64,000 bases of DNA from Devosia sp. XK-2 (GTDB lineage: Bacteria; Pseudomonadota; Alphaproteobacteria; Rhizobiales; Devosiaceae), in contig NZ_CP146608.1 of assembly GCF_037113415.1 (NCBI RefSeq), positions 3,319,001-3,383,000 of the forward strand, in the 5' to 3' direction. The notes below the pieces were generated by a model. It was given only the letters and a program-made list of their open reading frames with translations, was not told the origin of the DNA and searched no databases. A program made the translations under genes and the position numbers. Shown in pieces: positions 1 through 9,094 of this stretch (position 1 is the stretch's first letter; each line of letters opens with the position of its first letter).

Positions 1-183
1 CATCATGGTCGTGGAAAAGCTGAGATAGACCGCCATGGCCACCACGCCGATGGAGACCACAATGGCCGCCATGACCAGGCCCGAAATCTGAAATTTGAGA
101 CTCAAGCGGCCAAAAAGCCGCGACACCAAACCGAACATGCCTGCCCCCAAGCGTTGCACCTTGGAGGCAAGAGTAGGGCTCAT
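1..183 (-). CDS. Methyl-accepting chemotaxis protein, N-terminal fragment (continues off the window)
   Basis: The first 61 codons of a minus-strand gene are visible, starting at the ATG at 183. After a short basic cytoplasmic lead (LFGRLSLKFQISG) comes one clear membrane helix at about residues 33-55 (LVMAAIVVSIGVVAMAVYLSF). This positive-inside helix directly after the start is how class I chemoreceptors begin, and the gene lies next to another receptor in a che cluster, so an MCP is the most likely product. The ligand-binding and signalling parts are outside the window, so a sensor kinase or other membrane sensor is not excluded. Confidence 0.5.
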   Translation of the reverse strand, partial: MSPTLASKVQRLGAGMFGLVSRLFGRLSLKFQISGLVMAAIVVSIGVVAMAVYLSFSTTMM

Positions 184-311
184 TAATTTAATCAAATATT
201 ACAATGGTTTAGCAGGTCCGCATTTTCATTTCGGGCCCGCATTCCTGTAAATTCGGCCACGCGATTGCCCGGTTCAGACCGGCAATTTTCAGTTTGCCGG
301 CACTTTGCGCG

Positions 312-335
312 AAAGCCCGCCAATCACTGGCGGGC
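312..335 (-). terminator. Probable intrinsic terminator of the mcp gene
   Basis: An 8-bp perfect stem, GCCCGCCA (315-322) with TGGCGGGC (328-335) and a 5-nt loop, lies just past the stop of the minus-strand receptor gene. In the minus direction it is followed only by TTTCGCG, so the U-tract is weak. Confidence 0.5.
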
Positions 336-345
336 AATCCCAGGG

Positions 346-2874
346 CTAAAACTCGCTCCAATCGGTATCGACAGCCGCATTGCCCTTGGAGAGATAGGAC
401 TTGGCAGCCGTGCTGAGCTTGGCCTGCAAGCCGCGCGCGCCCTGGCTGATCGCCTGAACCGGTCCCTTGGCGACGGGGGCCGGAACCTCCTTAGCCACCG
501 CGGCCCGCTCTTCGAGCGCAAAGATGTCCACAATTCTGTCGAGCTGGCTGGCCTGCGCCTCGGTCTGCTCGATCGAGGCATTCATCTCCTCGACCAGCGC
601 TGCATTGTGCTGGGTCATCTCGTCCATGGTGCGCACCGCGGTATTGACCTCGTCGATGGACGAAGCCTGTTCGCGGCTCTCCCGGGCAATGCCATTCATC
701 AATTCGCTCGAGGAGCGCGCCGAGGCCAGGATTTCCTCGAGCCGGCTGGCCGCATCGGCCACCAGCTTGGAGCCGCCCTTGACCTCTTCGGCGCTCTGCT
801 CGATCAGCGCCTTGACGTCGCTCGACGCCTGCGCCGCCGACTGGGCCAGGCGCCGCACTTCCACGGCCACCACGGCAAAGCCTTTGCCGGCCTCCCCGGC
901 CCGCGCCGCTTCCACTGAGGCGTTGAGCGCCAGGAGATTGGTCTGGAAGGCGATGTCGTCGATCAGCCCGATAATATTGGAAATCTTGGCCGAAGACTGG
1001 GTGATGCGCTCCATCGCCTCGGTGGCTTCGCCCATGACCTGCCCGCCCTGCTCGGCCGTATGGGTCACGCTGGTTGCCACCGTGGACGCCTCTTTGGCGC
1101 GGTCGGCATTGGCCAGCACTGTGGATGCCAATTGCTCCATGGCCGCCGAGGTCTCTTCGATGGTCGCCGCCTGCTTGGTGGTGCGTTCGGAGAGGTCATT
1201 GGCGCCGGACAGAATTTCGCCGGTGGCCGTCTTGAGCGTGCGCGAGGTGTCGCGCAGCTGGCCCACAATATCGGCCAGTTTGTCAGCCACCGCATTGGTA
1301 TCGACCTTGAGCCGGGCAAAGGCGCCCTGATAATCGCCCTGCATGCGCTGGGTCAGATCGGTATTGGCCAGCGAGGCCAGGACCGAGCCGGTTTCGCTGA
1401 CACCGCGATCCACGGTCTCGACCAGCTCATTGACCGAACGGGCCAGGGTATTGAGCTCGTCATCGGGGAATTCGGCGGTAACGCGGCGGGAGAAGTCCCC
1501 GGCAATGGCCGCATCGACCACCTGCCCGAAGGCCCGCTGCAATTCCTGCATCATGGCAGCGCGTTCGGCCTGGTTGGCAACGATGCGTGCCGCCTCGGCC
1601 TCGGTCATTTCATGGACCTTGAGCGCGTTCTCACGGAATATCTCGACCGCCCGCGCCATGGCCCCGATCTCGTCGGCGCGGCGCTCGCCCTGAACCTCGA
1701 CATCAAGCTCGCCGCTGGCCAGCGTCTCCATCGTATCGGTCAGGCGGGAAATGGGCCTGCTGATCGAACGGGCAAAGAAAAATCCGACCACCGCGGCAAT
1801 GGCCAGCAGGATGCCGCCCACCATAATCGTCATATTGCGCATCTGGACGACCGCCGCATAGGCCTCGTCTTCCGGCTGCACGGCCGCCACGGCCCAGGTG
1901 ACATCGCCCACGCTCACCGCCTGGGCCCGCACCACCATGGGGGCGCCGCGATAATCGGTGCTGATGCCTTCCCCCGTCTCGCCGGCAAAGGCGCCGGCAA
2001 TGACATCGGAGGTCAGCGTCGTTGCGAGCACGTCCGGCGCCTCGGTGCGCGGCGATTCCGAGCGCAACAGCCCGTCCTGACCTACCACCACCACTTCGCC
2101 GCTGCGACCCAGGCCCGAAAGCCCGCCAACGGCATCGCTCATGACATCGGGCGAAATGGCCAGCACCATGACACCGGTCTTCTCGTCCTTGTCGAATACG
2201 GGCATGGCCATGAAGCTCTCCGGCGTGCCGGTCGGACCATAAAGCGAGAAGTCGACAAAGGCTGCCTGGCCTTCCGTCAGATCCTTGGCCATCGCGAAGG
2301 CCTGGCCCAGGCCCGAAGCGGCGGCCGTCGTATCGGTCACCACATTGGTGGCAAAATCGGTATTCTTGGCCACCGAATAGACAACATCGCCGGCCGCCGA
2401 AATCATCAGCACATCCGAATAGTCGCGTTCCAACTGCAGCGTGCGGAAGCCGGGATGATAGCGCTTGTGCACCGGATCGTAGCTGGCGCCCATCGCGCCC
2501 ACGCTGTCCACGGCGGCGCGGTCTTCCGGATTCGGGCTATCGGTCACATAGGCAGTCTGCAATTGCAGCGCCGCCCGCTCCTTGAGCCCCATGCGCAATT
2601 CATCCAGCGACCGCGTCAGATTCTTCATGGCCGTCACGGTGTCGGAGCGCTGCACAAAGAGCCGCAGGTCCACTTCCGCACCCGAATAATAGTCGCTGAC
2701 CAGCGCGCTCGCAGTATTGAGCGATGCCTGCATGGACTGATCGCGTTGATCCCGCACCGTGCCAAGGCCGATCAGATAGCTGGCAATGCCCACCCCGGCA
2801 CTGACCACAAGCGCCGAGCCGACCAGGGCCAGCGGCAACTTCTGGGCGATCCTGAGTTGCGGAATGAACTTCAT
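346..2874 (-). CDS. Methyl-accepting chemotaxis protein with Cache-type sensor and CheR-docking tail
   Basis: A transmembrane chemoreceptor of 842 aa. The ATG at 2874 is preferred over an upstream in-frame start because GGGGAG precedes it at good spacing and the protein then begins [17 protein letters not shown]. Domains in order: TM1 (about 14-36), a large periplasmic sensor of double-Cache character (to about 345), TM2 (about 347-369), a HAMP domain, a second HAMP-like segment (about 470-530), and the MCP signalling hairpin (about 560-790) with the tip motif [19 protein letters not shown]. The last residues, DWSEF, fit the xWxxF pentapeptide that tethers CheR and CheB in other bacteria. The ligand cannot be told from sequence. 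It stands apart from the cheD-cheY operon upstream, behind a terminator. Confidence 0.93.
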   Translation of the reverse strand: MKFIPQLRIAQKLPLALVGSALVVSAGVGIASYLIGLGTVRDQRDQSMQASLNTASALVSDYYSGAEVDLRLFVQRSDTVTAMKNLTRSLDELRMGLKERAALQLQTAYVTDSPNPEDRAAVDSVGAMGASYDPVHKRYHPGFRTLQLERDYSDVLMISAAGDVVYSVAKNTDFATNVVTDTTAAASGLGQAFAMAKDLTEGQAAFVDFSLYGPTGTPESFMAMPVFDKDEKTGVMVLAISPDVMSDAVGGLSGLGRSGEVVVVGQDGLLRSESPRTEAPDVLATTLTSDVIAGAFAGETGEGISTDYRGAPMVVRAQAVSVGDVTWAVAAVQPEDEAYAAVVQMRNMTIMVGGILLAIAAVVGFFFARSISRPISRLTDTMETLASGELDVEVQGERRADEIGAMARAVEIFRENALKVHEMTEAEAARIVANQAERAAMMQELQRAFGQVVDAAIAGDFSRRVTAEFPDDELNTLARSVNELVETVDRGVSETGSVLASLANTDLTQRMQGDYQGAFARLKVDTNAVADKLADIVGQLRDTSRTLKTATGEILSGANDLSERTTKQAATIEETSAAMEQLASTVLANADRAKEASTVATSVTHTAEQGGQVMGEATEAMERITQSSAKISNIIGLIDDIAFQTNLLALNASVEAARAGEAGKGFAVVAVEVRRLAQSAAQASSDVKALIEQSAEEVKGGSKLVADAASRLEEILASARSSSELMNGIARESREQASSIDEVNTAVRTMDEMTQHNAALVEEMNASIEQTEAQASQLDRIVDIFALEERAAVAKEVPAPVAKGPVQAISQGARGLQAKLSTAAKSYLSKGNAAVDTDWSEF

Positions 2875-3070
2875 TGCAATTGTGCTCCCCAACAGCGACC
2901 GCATCCCCAAGGCCGCATGGGGACCCAACACCCATGCGCAGACGGTCGCGCGACGCCAACGCGTCATTGCGGAAACGATACCGGGCCAGGATTAATCACT
3001 TCTTACGGATAATTCCCGATGGCCCAAATTTTAGGCAAATGCCTATCACAAAAGCATTTTTCGAAAAGCA

Positions 3071-3099
3071 GAACGCCCTGCCACCGGGGCAGGGCGTTC
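3071..3099 (-). terminator. Intrinsic terminator after the cheD-mcp-cheR-cheB-cheY group
   Basis: GAACGCCCTGCC (3071-3082) pairs with GGCAGGGCGTTC (3088-3099) over 12 bp with a short loop. In the minus direction it is followed by TGCTTTTCG. It sits 24 bp past the cheY stop, between cheY and the next receptor. Confidence 0.7.
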
Positions 3100-3123
3100 G
3101 GACTCGCCAGCGCAATGCAGTGA

Positions 3124-3513
3124 TCAGGTCAGCGCGCCGATCACCGCCTCAATGCGCTTTTTCATGGTCGAGGCATCGAAGGGCTTGATGATGTAATTGT
3201 TGACGCCAAAGGAAATGGCTTCCTTAACCTGCTCCTTGTCCGAGCGGCCCGTGGCCATGATGAACGGCATGGCCTGGGTACGGGGATGCTTGCGGATGAC
3301 CTTCAACAGCGTCAGCCCGTCAATATCTTCCATGTTCCAGTCCGAAATGATCAGATCGACATTGGATTTTTCGAGCTTGCCCAGCGCATCACGCCCGGAT
3401 TTGGCCTCGATGATGTCCTTGAAACCAAGCTGTGTCAGGATGTACTTACAAATTCCACGCATGGACTGCTGGTCATCGACGATCAGCACGCTAACAGCGC
3501 TTGCTTTTGGCAT
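3124..3513 (-). CDS. cheY: CheY-type single-domain response regulator
   Basis: A stand-alone receiver domain of 129 aa. The start at 3513 (MPKASAVSVLIVDD) has AGAGGT upstream. The conserved residues are all present: Asp13/Asp14 for Mg2+, Asp58 as phosphoacceptor (LIISDWNM), Thr88 and Lys110 (IIKPF). It lacks an output domain, so it should act by binding the flagellar switch or as a phosphate sink. It lies 115 bp downstream of cheB and is one of two cheY genes here; alphaproteobacteria typically use one CheY for the motor and one as a sink, and sequence alone does not say which this is. Confidence 0.93.
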   Translation of the reverse strand: MPKASAVSVLIVDDQQSMRGICKYILTQLGFKDIIEAKSGRDALGKLEKSNVDLIISDWNMEDIDGLTLLKVIRKHPRTQAMPFIMATGRSDKEQVKEAISFGVNNYIIKPFDASTMKKRIEAVIGALT

Positions 3514-3628
3514 GGTTGTTCTTACCTCTACGCGCCTTCGGCCTTCGGGCCGCACTTGACTTAAACTCTATGGGCCAAGCGTTACAAATCTCTCAACCGT
3601 GCGATTGGCATTGTCGCGAGGCCTGACC

Positions 3629-4690
3629 TCATGCGGCCGATTTCAGTTTCACCAGGGCATTGGCCAGCTTGGCCGCGATCTGTTCGACCGGCGCCTGTTC
3701 CACGACCGCGCCTTCCTCAAAGGCCACGCGCGGCATCCCGTAAACCAGCGCGGATGCCTGGCTCTGTCCCACCGTATAGGCGCCCGCATCCCGCATCAGC
3801 TTGAGCCCACGCGCGCCATCCCGGCCCATCCCGGTCAAAATGGCACCCACCGCCATGGCGCCGACCGCTTTGGCCACCGATTCAAACAGCACATCGACGC
3901 TTGGCCTGTGGCCGCTTTCCAATCCGTCCTGGCCCAGCCGGCATTTGAGCTGCCCCGAAGACCGCTCGACGCGCAGGTGATAATCGCCGCGGGCCACATA
4001 GGCATGGCCGGGCAGCAGCGGCATGCGATCCTCGGCCTCAACCACCTTGAGGGCGCATAATTCATCGAGCCGTGCGGCAAAACGCCCGGTAAAGCCCGCC
4101 GGCATATGCTGGGCAATGACCACGGGCGGGCAGTCCGCCGGCATTTCGCTGAGCACGGCGCGGATGGCCTCGACCCCACCGGTCGAGGCGCCAATCGCGA
4201 TAAGCGCACCATCGGGTGCAGCCGCAGTCTTGAGCGGTACCTTGCCAGTCTTGGGCGCCTCGGCCCGGCTGACAGAACGACCACGCACATCCGATTTGGC
4301 GGCCGCACGGATCTTGTCGCGCAGGCTCACGCCGAAGGCATCAAGCCCGCCGGCAAATTCCGCACTGGGCTTGGCCACGAAATCGACCGCGCCCAATTCG
4401 AGCGCCAGCAGCGTTTCGCTGGCCCCTTTCTTGGTCAGGGTCGAGACCATCACCACCGGCGTGGGCCTGAGCCGCATCAGCCGCTCGAGAAAGGCCAGCC
4501 CGTTCATATTGGGCATTTCAATGTCGAGCGTGACCACATCGGGGTCGAGCGCCTTGATCTTTTCGCGCGCATCGATCGGGTCGGTGGCGGTCCCCACCAC
4601 ATCGATATCCCCATCCCGCATCAGCATGCGGGCCAGAACTTCCCGGATAAGCGCCGAATCGTCGACGACCAGAACCTTGATGCTCATCAT
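3629..4690 (-). CDS. cheB: Chemotaxis protein-glutamate methylesterase CheB
   Basis: CheB removes methyl groups from receptor glutamates (and can deamidate glutamines) once phosphorylated by CheA. The 353-aa protein has an N-terminal receiver domain with phosphoacceptor Asp56 (VVTLDIEMP) and a C-terminal esterase domain with the catalytic triad Ser169 (GASTGG), His195 (AQHMPAGF) and Asp291 (GMGRDGA), the same spacing as in enteric CheB. Its ATG overlaps the cheR stop (ATGA), so translation of the two opposing enzymes is probably coupled. Confidence 0.97.
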   Translation of the reverse strand: MMSIKVLVVDDSALIREVLARMLMRDGDIDVVGTATDPIDAREKIKALDPDVVTLDIEMPNMNGLAFLERLMRLRPTPVVMVSTLTKKGASETLLALELGAVDFVAKPSAEFAGGLDAFGVSLRDKIRAAAKSDVRGRSVSRAEAPKTGKVPLKTAAAPDGALIAIGASTGGVEAIRAVLSEMPADCPPVVIAQHMPAGFTGRFAARLDELCALKVVEAEDRMPLLPGHAYVARGDYHLRVERSSGQLKCRLGQDGLESGHRPSVDVLFESVAKAVGAMAVGAILTGMGRDGARGLKLMRDAGAYTVGQSQASALVYGMPRVAFEEGAVVEQAPVEQIAAKLANALVKLKSAA

Positions 4691-5526
4691 GCCGCTCGTT
4701 TGTTCAGTTTTTCACGCGACTGGTAGATGGTCTTGCCCACCAGCCGGAAGCCTTCGCCACCCGAACCAAGATTTTCGGAATGGCCGATATAAAGGAAACC
4801 CTCGGGCGCCAGCATCTTGGCAAAGCGTCCAAACATCTCGCCCTGGGTGGGCTTGTCGAAATAGATCGCCACATTGCGGCAGAAAATGGCATCGAACGGC
4901 CCCTTCATGGGCCAGGGGCCGATCAGGTTGAGAGGTTTGAACGAGACCAGGTCGCGCACCGCGGCCGGAATGCGGATCGTCCCGCCCCCGCGCTCGAACG
5001 GCCTTGCCCGCTCGGCGGACAAGCCATTGAGCTCGCTGTCCGGATAGACCCCGCCTGCGGCCTTGGCGAGCACGGCCGTGTCGATATCGGTCGCCAATAT
5101 CTTGAAATCCCAGCGCTTGAGCTCGGGAAAGGCCGATAGCAGGTCCATGCCGATCGTATAGGGTTCCTGCCCGGTCGAGCAGCCAGCCGACCAGATCCGC
5201 AAGCGATTGTCGCGCGGCCGCTCGGCCATCAGCGTCGCCACATAAGACCGCAAATGCTCGAAATGATGGTCTTCGCGATAAAAGCGCGTGAGATTGGTGG
5301 TCAGCGCATTGACGAAATCCTGCCCGTCCTGCGCCGAGCCATTGCGCTCGAGATAATCGACATAGGCATCGAAGCTGGGCAATTGCAGGGCCCGGACAAT
5401 CTTGGACAGCCGGGACACCACCAATGTGCGCTTGGCTTCACTCAACGAGATGCCGGCCACCGCATATACGCGGGCCTTGATACGAGCGAACTCCCGCTCG
5501 CTGAGGGAGAATTCCCCCTGTTCCAT
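4687..5526 (-). CDS. cheR: Chemotaxis protein methyltransferase CheR
   Basis: CheR uses S-adenosylmethionine to methylate receptor glutamates during adaptation. The ATG at 5526 (MEQGEFSLS), preceded by AAGGGG, gives 279 aa, the normal family length; the longer open frame upstream is not needed. The N-terminal helical domain is followed by the SAM-binding Rossmann core with IWSAGCSTGQEPYTIGM and, further on, the FDAIFCRNVAIYFD segment typical of CheR. It lies 34 bp downstream of a receptor gene and overlaps cheB by four bases. Confidence 0.96.
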   Translation of the reverse strand: MEQGEFSLSEREFARIKARVYAVAGISLSEAKRTLVVSRLSKIVRALQLPSFDAYVDYLERNGSAQDGQDFVNALTTNLTRFYREDHHFEHLRSYVATLMAERPRDNRLRIWSAGCSTGQEPYTIGMDLLSAFPELKRWDFKILATDIDTAVLAKAAGGVYPDSELNGLSAERARPFERGGGTIRIPAAVRDLVSFKPLNLIGPWPMKGPFDAIFCRNVAIYFDKPTQGEMFGRFAKMLAPEGFLYIGHSENLGSGGEGFRLVGKTIYQSREKLNKRAA

Positions 5527-5560
5527 GCAACCACCCCTTTTATGCCGGTTTCTACCGGAT

Positions 5561-7111
5561 CTAGCTGGCAGCGCGCTGGCCGAACACGATCTCCTGATCG
5601 CGGCGTTCGGCCACCGGCCTTGCGGATTGAGGCACCACCTTGGGGCGCTCATCTGCCTCCGCATCAGCCCCAATAGTGTCCGGCGCATTGCTTAGAATGC
5701 GTAAATTCTCACGCAATGCCGCGGTGATTTTTTGCAGCTCGGCCGCTTCCTCCAGCCCGATCCGGGCCTGGGAGCGTCCCTTATCGGCAATAATGCGGAT
5801 ATCCTTGGCCGATCGATTGGTGACCTGGGCCAATTGGCGCACTTCATCGGCCACCACGGCAAAGCCCGCTCCCTTCTCGCCGGCGCGAGCCGCTTCGACC
5901 GCGGCATTGAGTGCCAGCAGATTGGTGCGGAACGAGACATCCTCGATGCCGGCCGTCATGGTGTCGATTTCCTGGGCCATGCGATCGATCTCGCCCACCA
6001 GCGCCCGGGTGCGCGCCGCCGCCTCGTCCACCTTGGCCGCCAGCCCCTCTGCCGCGCTATTGCGCCGCTGGGCCGCCTGCAACTGCCCCTCGAGCCCCGC
6101 CATTTTCTCGACCCCGGCGGCCAGCGACGCCCGCGCCGTTTCGGCCGATTGCTCCAGCGCTGCCGCCCGCGCCTCGAACTGGGTCAGGAGGTCCTTGACC
6201 GAGGCCAGGCGGGCCTCAAGGGCAATGCGGGCCTGGGCCTGGTCGCGCTGCTGTTCATCCAGGCCCGAGAGCAGGTCCTGCGCCATCTGCGCTTCGCTGG
6301 CAAAGGGCAGCGCCTCGACAATGGCGCTGTCGCCCCGCAGCACTGACCGCATTTGCTCGACGCCTTTGTCCAGCGCCTCAAGCACAATATTGACCTCGCC
6401 CAGTACCGGCTGGGCCTCGACCGCCTCGGCCTCGAAGCGGAAACCCGTCTGCCCCTGCCGCAAGGCTTCGAGCACCAGATCGAGCCGGTCATCCTCCAGA
6501 AACTGTCCGGCCGGCCTCAATTCGAGCGCATATCGTCCCGACGGAAGCGGCCGGCGTTGCGTGACGAACCGCTTGCCCTGGAGCAGCACCAGCGCCTCTT
6601 CCGGGGCGCCACCGCCGCCCTCCAGGTAACCTGCGCCGAACAGGCCATCGAGCGTTTCGCCCTCCACCGCGCCGGGGGCCAATTGCTCCATGCCGCGGCT
6701 GGCCGCCAGAATAATGCCGTGCTCGTCTACCACCAGCAGCGGTGCATCGAGCAGCCCCAGCGCCGCGCGGAAATGATGCGCCTTTTCCAGCCGCCGGCCC
6801 AGCCGTTCCACAATCGAGGCAATCGAGAGGACTTCGCCCGGCCGGTCGGCCAGCCCGGCGGCCTGCGCTATCGCGGCCAGGCGGCGGGCATCGCGCTGAT
6901 CGAAAATAGCGCCCCCCACCAGGCACCCGGCGACGGACAGCCCCGCCAGGCTGCCAATGGCCGTGAACCAGGCCGGCCCGGGGCCCATGGCTAAAAGCAT
7001 GCCGCCGGCGGCAACGCCGTAAAATGTCCAGAGAGCGGAAGCGGCCAGCATAAGGCGCATTCCCCGGCGGGGAGCGCGCGAATCAACACTAAAGGCGGCA
7101 CGGTCCGGCAT
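5561..7111 (-). CDS. Methyl-accepting chemotaxis protein without periplasmic domain (PAS-type sensor)
   Basis: A 516-aa receptor-like protein. Two membrane helices lie close together near the N-terminus (about 19-41 and 46-68) with almost no periplasmic loop. A PAS-like segment (about 105-190, containing [19 protein letters not shown]) probably senses a cytoplasmic signal such as redox state or a bound cofactor. A long Ala/Gln-rich coiled coil leads to the signalling hairpin ([20 protein letters not shown], near residue 400). No CheR-docking pentapeptide ends the protein. The signalling part is shorter than in the other receptor here, and the gene sits within the cheD-cheR-cheB group. Confidence 0.88.
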   Translation of the reverse strand: MPDRAAFSVDSRAPRRGMRLMLAASALWTFYGVAAGGMLLAMGPGPAWFTAIGSLAGLSVAGCLVGGAIFDQRDARRLAAIAQAAGLADRPGEVLSIASIVERLGRRLEKAHHFRAALGLLDAPLLVVDEHGIILAASRGMEQLAPGAVEGETLDGLFGAGYLEGGGGAPEEALVLLQGKRFVTQRRPLPSGRYALELRPAGQFLEDDRLDLVLEALRQGQTGFRFEAEAVEAQPVLGEVNIVLEALDKGVEQMRSVLRGDSAIVEALPFASEAQMAQDLLSGLDEQQRDQAQARIALEARLASVKDLLTQFEARAAALEQSAETARASLAAGVEKMAGLEGQLQAAQRRNSAAEGLAAKVDEAAARTRALVGEIDRMAQEIDTMTAGIEDVSFRTNLLALNAAVEAARAGEKGAGFAVVADEVRQLAQVTNRSAKDIRIIADKGRSQARIGLEEAAELQKITAALRENLRILSNAPDTIGADAEADERPKVVPQSARPVAERRDQEIVFGQRAAS

Positions 7112-7219
7112 GGCCGGACCCTATCCGCATAATGGTTAATCAAGTCTATAAGGGCGCGAACCCCGGTAAGACTTTCGTAAGTCGAGGCCCGGGTATCGGA
7201 AACTTAACAGAGCAAGAAC

Positions 7220-7810
7220 CTAGAACAATTCGATATCGTCCACCGGCGCCGGCACCACCACGCGGCGGCGCGCGATCGCCAGTTCTTCCTGGGCCACATT
7301 GGCGCCGGCATCACTGTCGAGACGCTTGACGAAGGCGCGGCCGGAATGGGGTTTGAACAGAACGCGGCGCGCAAAGGTGCCGCCCAGATCCTCGCTCAGC
7401 ACGCTATAGCCTTCATCAGCCAGGAACTGGCGCACGAATTCGATATTCTTGGCCCCCACATCGTCCAGCGCCGCATTGATCTTGCCGCCGCCGAACACCT
7501 TGATCTCAAGGTTCGCTTTCCGCCCCGAGCCCTGCGACAGGACCTTGTTTATCAATTGTTCCATGGCAAAGGCGCCGTAGCGGGCCGAGGCCCCATAGCG
7601 GTCCTTGGCCGAACCGGACTGCTCGGCGAGCAGAAAGTGGTTCATCCCGCCCACCAGCGCGACCTTGTCGCGGACACAGGCCGATATGCATGAGCCCAGA
7701 ACCGTGGAAAAGGTCACGTCCGCCGCATTGGAGACATGACAATCTCCCTGATGGACAGTGGTTACGACACCACGGTCGAACTCGGGAGGCAGGGTATTGG
7801 TCGGGGGCAT
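7220..7810 (-). CDS. cheD: Chemoreceptor glutamine deamidase CheD
   Basis: CheD deamidates glutamines in receptor methylation helices. With the ATG at 7810 the protein is 196 aa; a TTG at 7873 would add 21 residues but has no ribosome-binding site, while AGAGGT lies about 13 nt before 7810, so the start is not certain. The Cys-His pair of the family is clear: Cys41 in STVLGSCISACV and His58 in GGMNHFLL. It heads the minus-strand group cheD-mcp-cheR-cheB-cheY and is divergent from the small DxxxQ protein gene. Confidence 0.92.
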   Translation of the reverse strand: MPPTNTLPPEFDRGVVTTVHQGDCHVSNAADVTFSTVLGSCISACVRDKVALVGGMNHFLLAEQSGSAKDRYGASARYGAFAMEQLINKVLSQGSGRKANLEIKVFGGGKINAALDDVGAKNIEFVRQFLADEGYSVLSEDLGGTFARRVLFKPHSGRAFVKRLDSDAGANVAQEELAIARRRVVVPAPVDDIELF

Positions 7811-7978
7811 ATCGTCTATATCTACCTCTGCGGGCGAATTGGTTCGGATGGTAGAGGAAAACTCGTTATCCAATTGCTAACCAAGACCGACGAGTTCGCT
7901 GGGCAGGAGCGATTGCGCAAGGAGAGGTTTAGAAATGGCGCTATAGGGTTGAGGGAACGGGGCTAGGATAGTTTATCA

Positions 7979-8332
7979 ATGTCACTGCAAAAACTCGCAC
8001 GAGAACTGGACGAGACGGCGCGGCAGACCGCTTCCATGCTAGAAGGCATCACCGAAGCGCTCGAAATGCTCGCCGACAAGCAGCTCAGCAAGGACCCCAC
8101 GGTCCGTGAAGCGGTACAGCACATCATCACCGCGCTTCAGGGGCAGGACCGTATCGAGCAGCGCTGCCACAATATGGCTTTGGCCGTGCGCCAATTCGCG
8201 CTTCTGCCGCCCACCGCACCCGATAGCGTCTATGACGAAATCTGGGCCAGCCTGACGCTGGACGAATTGCGCGTCCCTGCGCTGTCCGGCATTGCCGCCC
8301 ATCAGGCGCACGGCGACGCCGAGCTGTTCTAG
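7979..8332 (+). CDS. Small helical che-cluster protein with a DxxxQ motif (CheT/CheZ-like candidate)
   Basis: A 117-aa, mostly helical, soluble protein beginning MSLQKLARELDETARQT. It is transcribed away from cheD. Residues Asp57-Gln61 (QGQDRIEQR) form the DxxxQ signature used by CheZ-type phosphatases to attack phosphorylated CheY. A short protein with this motif, CheT, is known downstream of cheD in Sinorhizobium meliloti and links CheR to CheY dephosphorylation. Assignment here rests on size, location and that five-residue motif; overall homology was not tested. An intrinsic terminator follows at 8361. Confidence 0.6.
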   Translation: MSLQKLARELDETARQTASMLEGITEALEMLADKQLSKDPTVREAVQHIITALQGQDRIEQRCHNMALAVRQFALLPPTAPDSVYDEIWASLTLDELRVPALSGIAAHQAHGDAELF

Positions 8333-8360
8333 GCTTCCTTCCGGTCTTTTTCCGAACGCT

Positions 8361-8380
8361 GGCGCCCCGGGCGCCTTTTT
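8361..8380 (+). terminator. Intrinsic terminator after the DxxxQ protein gene
   Basis: GGCGCC (8361-8366) and GGCGCC (8370-8375) form a GC-only stem with a 3-nt loop, followed directly by TTTTT. It lies 28 bp after the stop codon. Confidence 0.75.
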
Positions 8381-8491
8381 GCGTTTGAGCAGAGCACAAG
8401 TGAGAGCTGCGCCAGGCGCCGACATCCGCAGCTCTCAAACCACCCGCCCATCATCGACATCGGACACCTTCAAAAAAAAATCTCGCGACTT

Positions 8492-8518
8492 TGTCACACG
8501 GCCACCGCCCACAGCGTC
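8492..8518 (+). promoter_or_regulatory. ECF41-type sigma factor promoter
   Basis: TGTCACA (8492-8498) and CGTC (8515-8518) are separated by exactly 16 nt. This is the published target pattern of ECF41 sigma factors (TGTCACA, N16, CGTC). It lies 53 bp upstream of the carboxymuconolactone decarboxylase gene that precedes the ECF sigma gene, the usual position for autoregulation in this group. The match was read by eye. Confidence 0.75.
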
Positions 8519-8570
8519 AAAGGGACGGCGAGCCAATGACGGCGTTGCCAAAACACTGAAGGAAAACAAG

Positions 8571-9044
8571 ATGACCCAACGCATGCAGAACCCCGCCTTT
8601 GCCGTCACCAATGTCGGCCCCGCCCTTATTGCATTGGGACAGGCCCTTGCCGCCGCCCGCACAGGCAATGTCCCGCCCAGGCTTGCCCTGCTGACCCATG
8701 TGCGCACCAGCCAGCTCAATGGTTGCAGTTACTGCGTCAGTTTCCATTCCCGCGAAGCGCGGAAGGCCGGCGAGACCGAGGACCGGCTCTATGCAATTGC
8801 CGCCTGGCGTCATTCGAGCCTGTTCTCCGAGGCCGAGAAAGTGGCCCTCGAATTGACCGAAGCGGTCACCCTGGTGGATGGTGGCGAAATGGTATCGGAT
8901 GCGCTCTGGACCGAAGCCGGCCGTCACTTTACCCAGGAGGAGCTGGCTGCCCTGCTTCTTGAGATTGCCACTACCAATCTGTGGAACCGGCTCAACGCCG
9001 CAACGCGGCAGCAATTTCACGTTAAAGCCGCCGCTGCCGCTTGA
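8571..9044 (+). CDS. Carboxymuconolactone decarboxylase / AhpD-like family protein
   Basis: A 157-aa protein of the CMD/AhpD fold. It carries the redox motif Cys52-x-x-Cys55 with His59 (GCSYCVSFH), which in AhpD-type members supports thiol-dependent peroxide reduction. The ATG at 8571 has AAGGA at good distance; an open frame further upstream has no support. The gene is followed 50 bp later by an ECF sigma factor. In ECF41 systems the partner is one of three enzyme types (carboxymuconolactone decarboxylase, oxidoreductase or epimerase), and this is the first type. The substrate is unknown. Confidence 0.9.
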   Translation: MTQRMQNPAFAVTNVGPALIALGQALAAARTGNVPPRLALLTHVRTSQLNGCSYCVSFHSREARKAGETEDRLYAIAAWRHSSLFSEAEKVALELTEAVTLVDGGEMVSDALWTEAGRHFTQEELAALLLEIATTNLWNRLNAATRQQFHVKAAAAA

Positions 9045-9094
9045 TGCCGGACAATCGGGGATCGGCTGGCCGCCGATCCCCCAGGGACCATGAG

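Noticed and set aside
1060..3012. 650-codon plus-strand open frame opposite the receptor gene
   Set aside because: It is an antisense shadow of a certain MCP gene in GC-rich DNA, rich in His/Gly/Arg and without any domain.
7811..7873. TTG-initiated 21-residue N-terminal extension of CheD
   Set aside because: No Shine-Dalgarno sequence precedes it and the family does not need it; kept only as an alternative.
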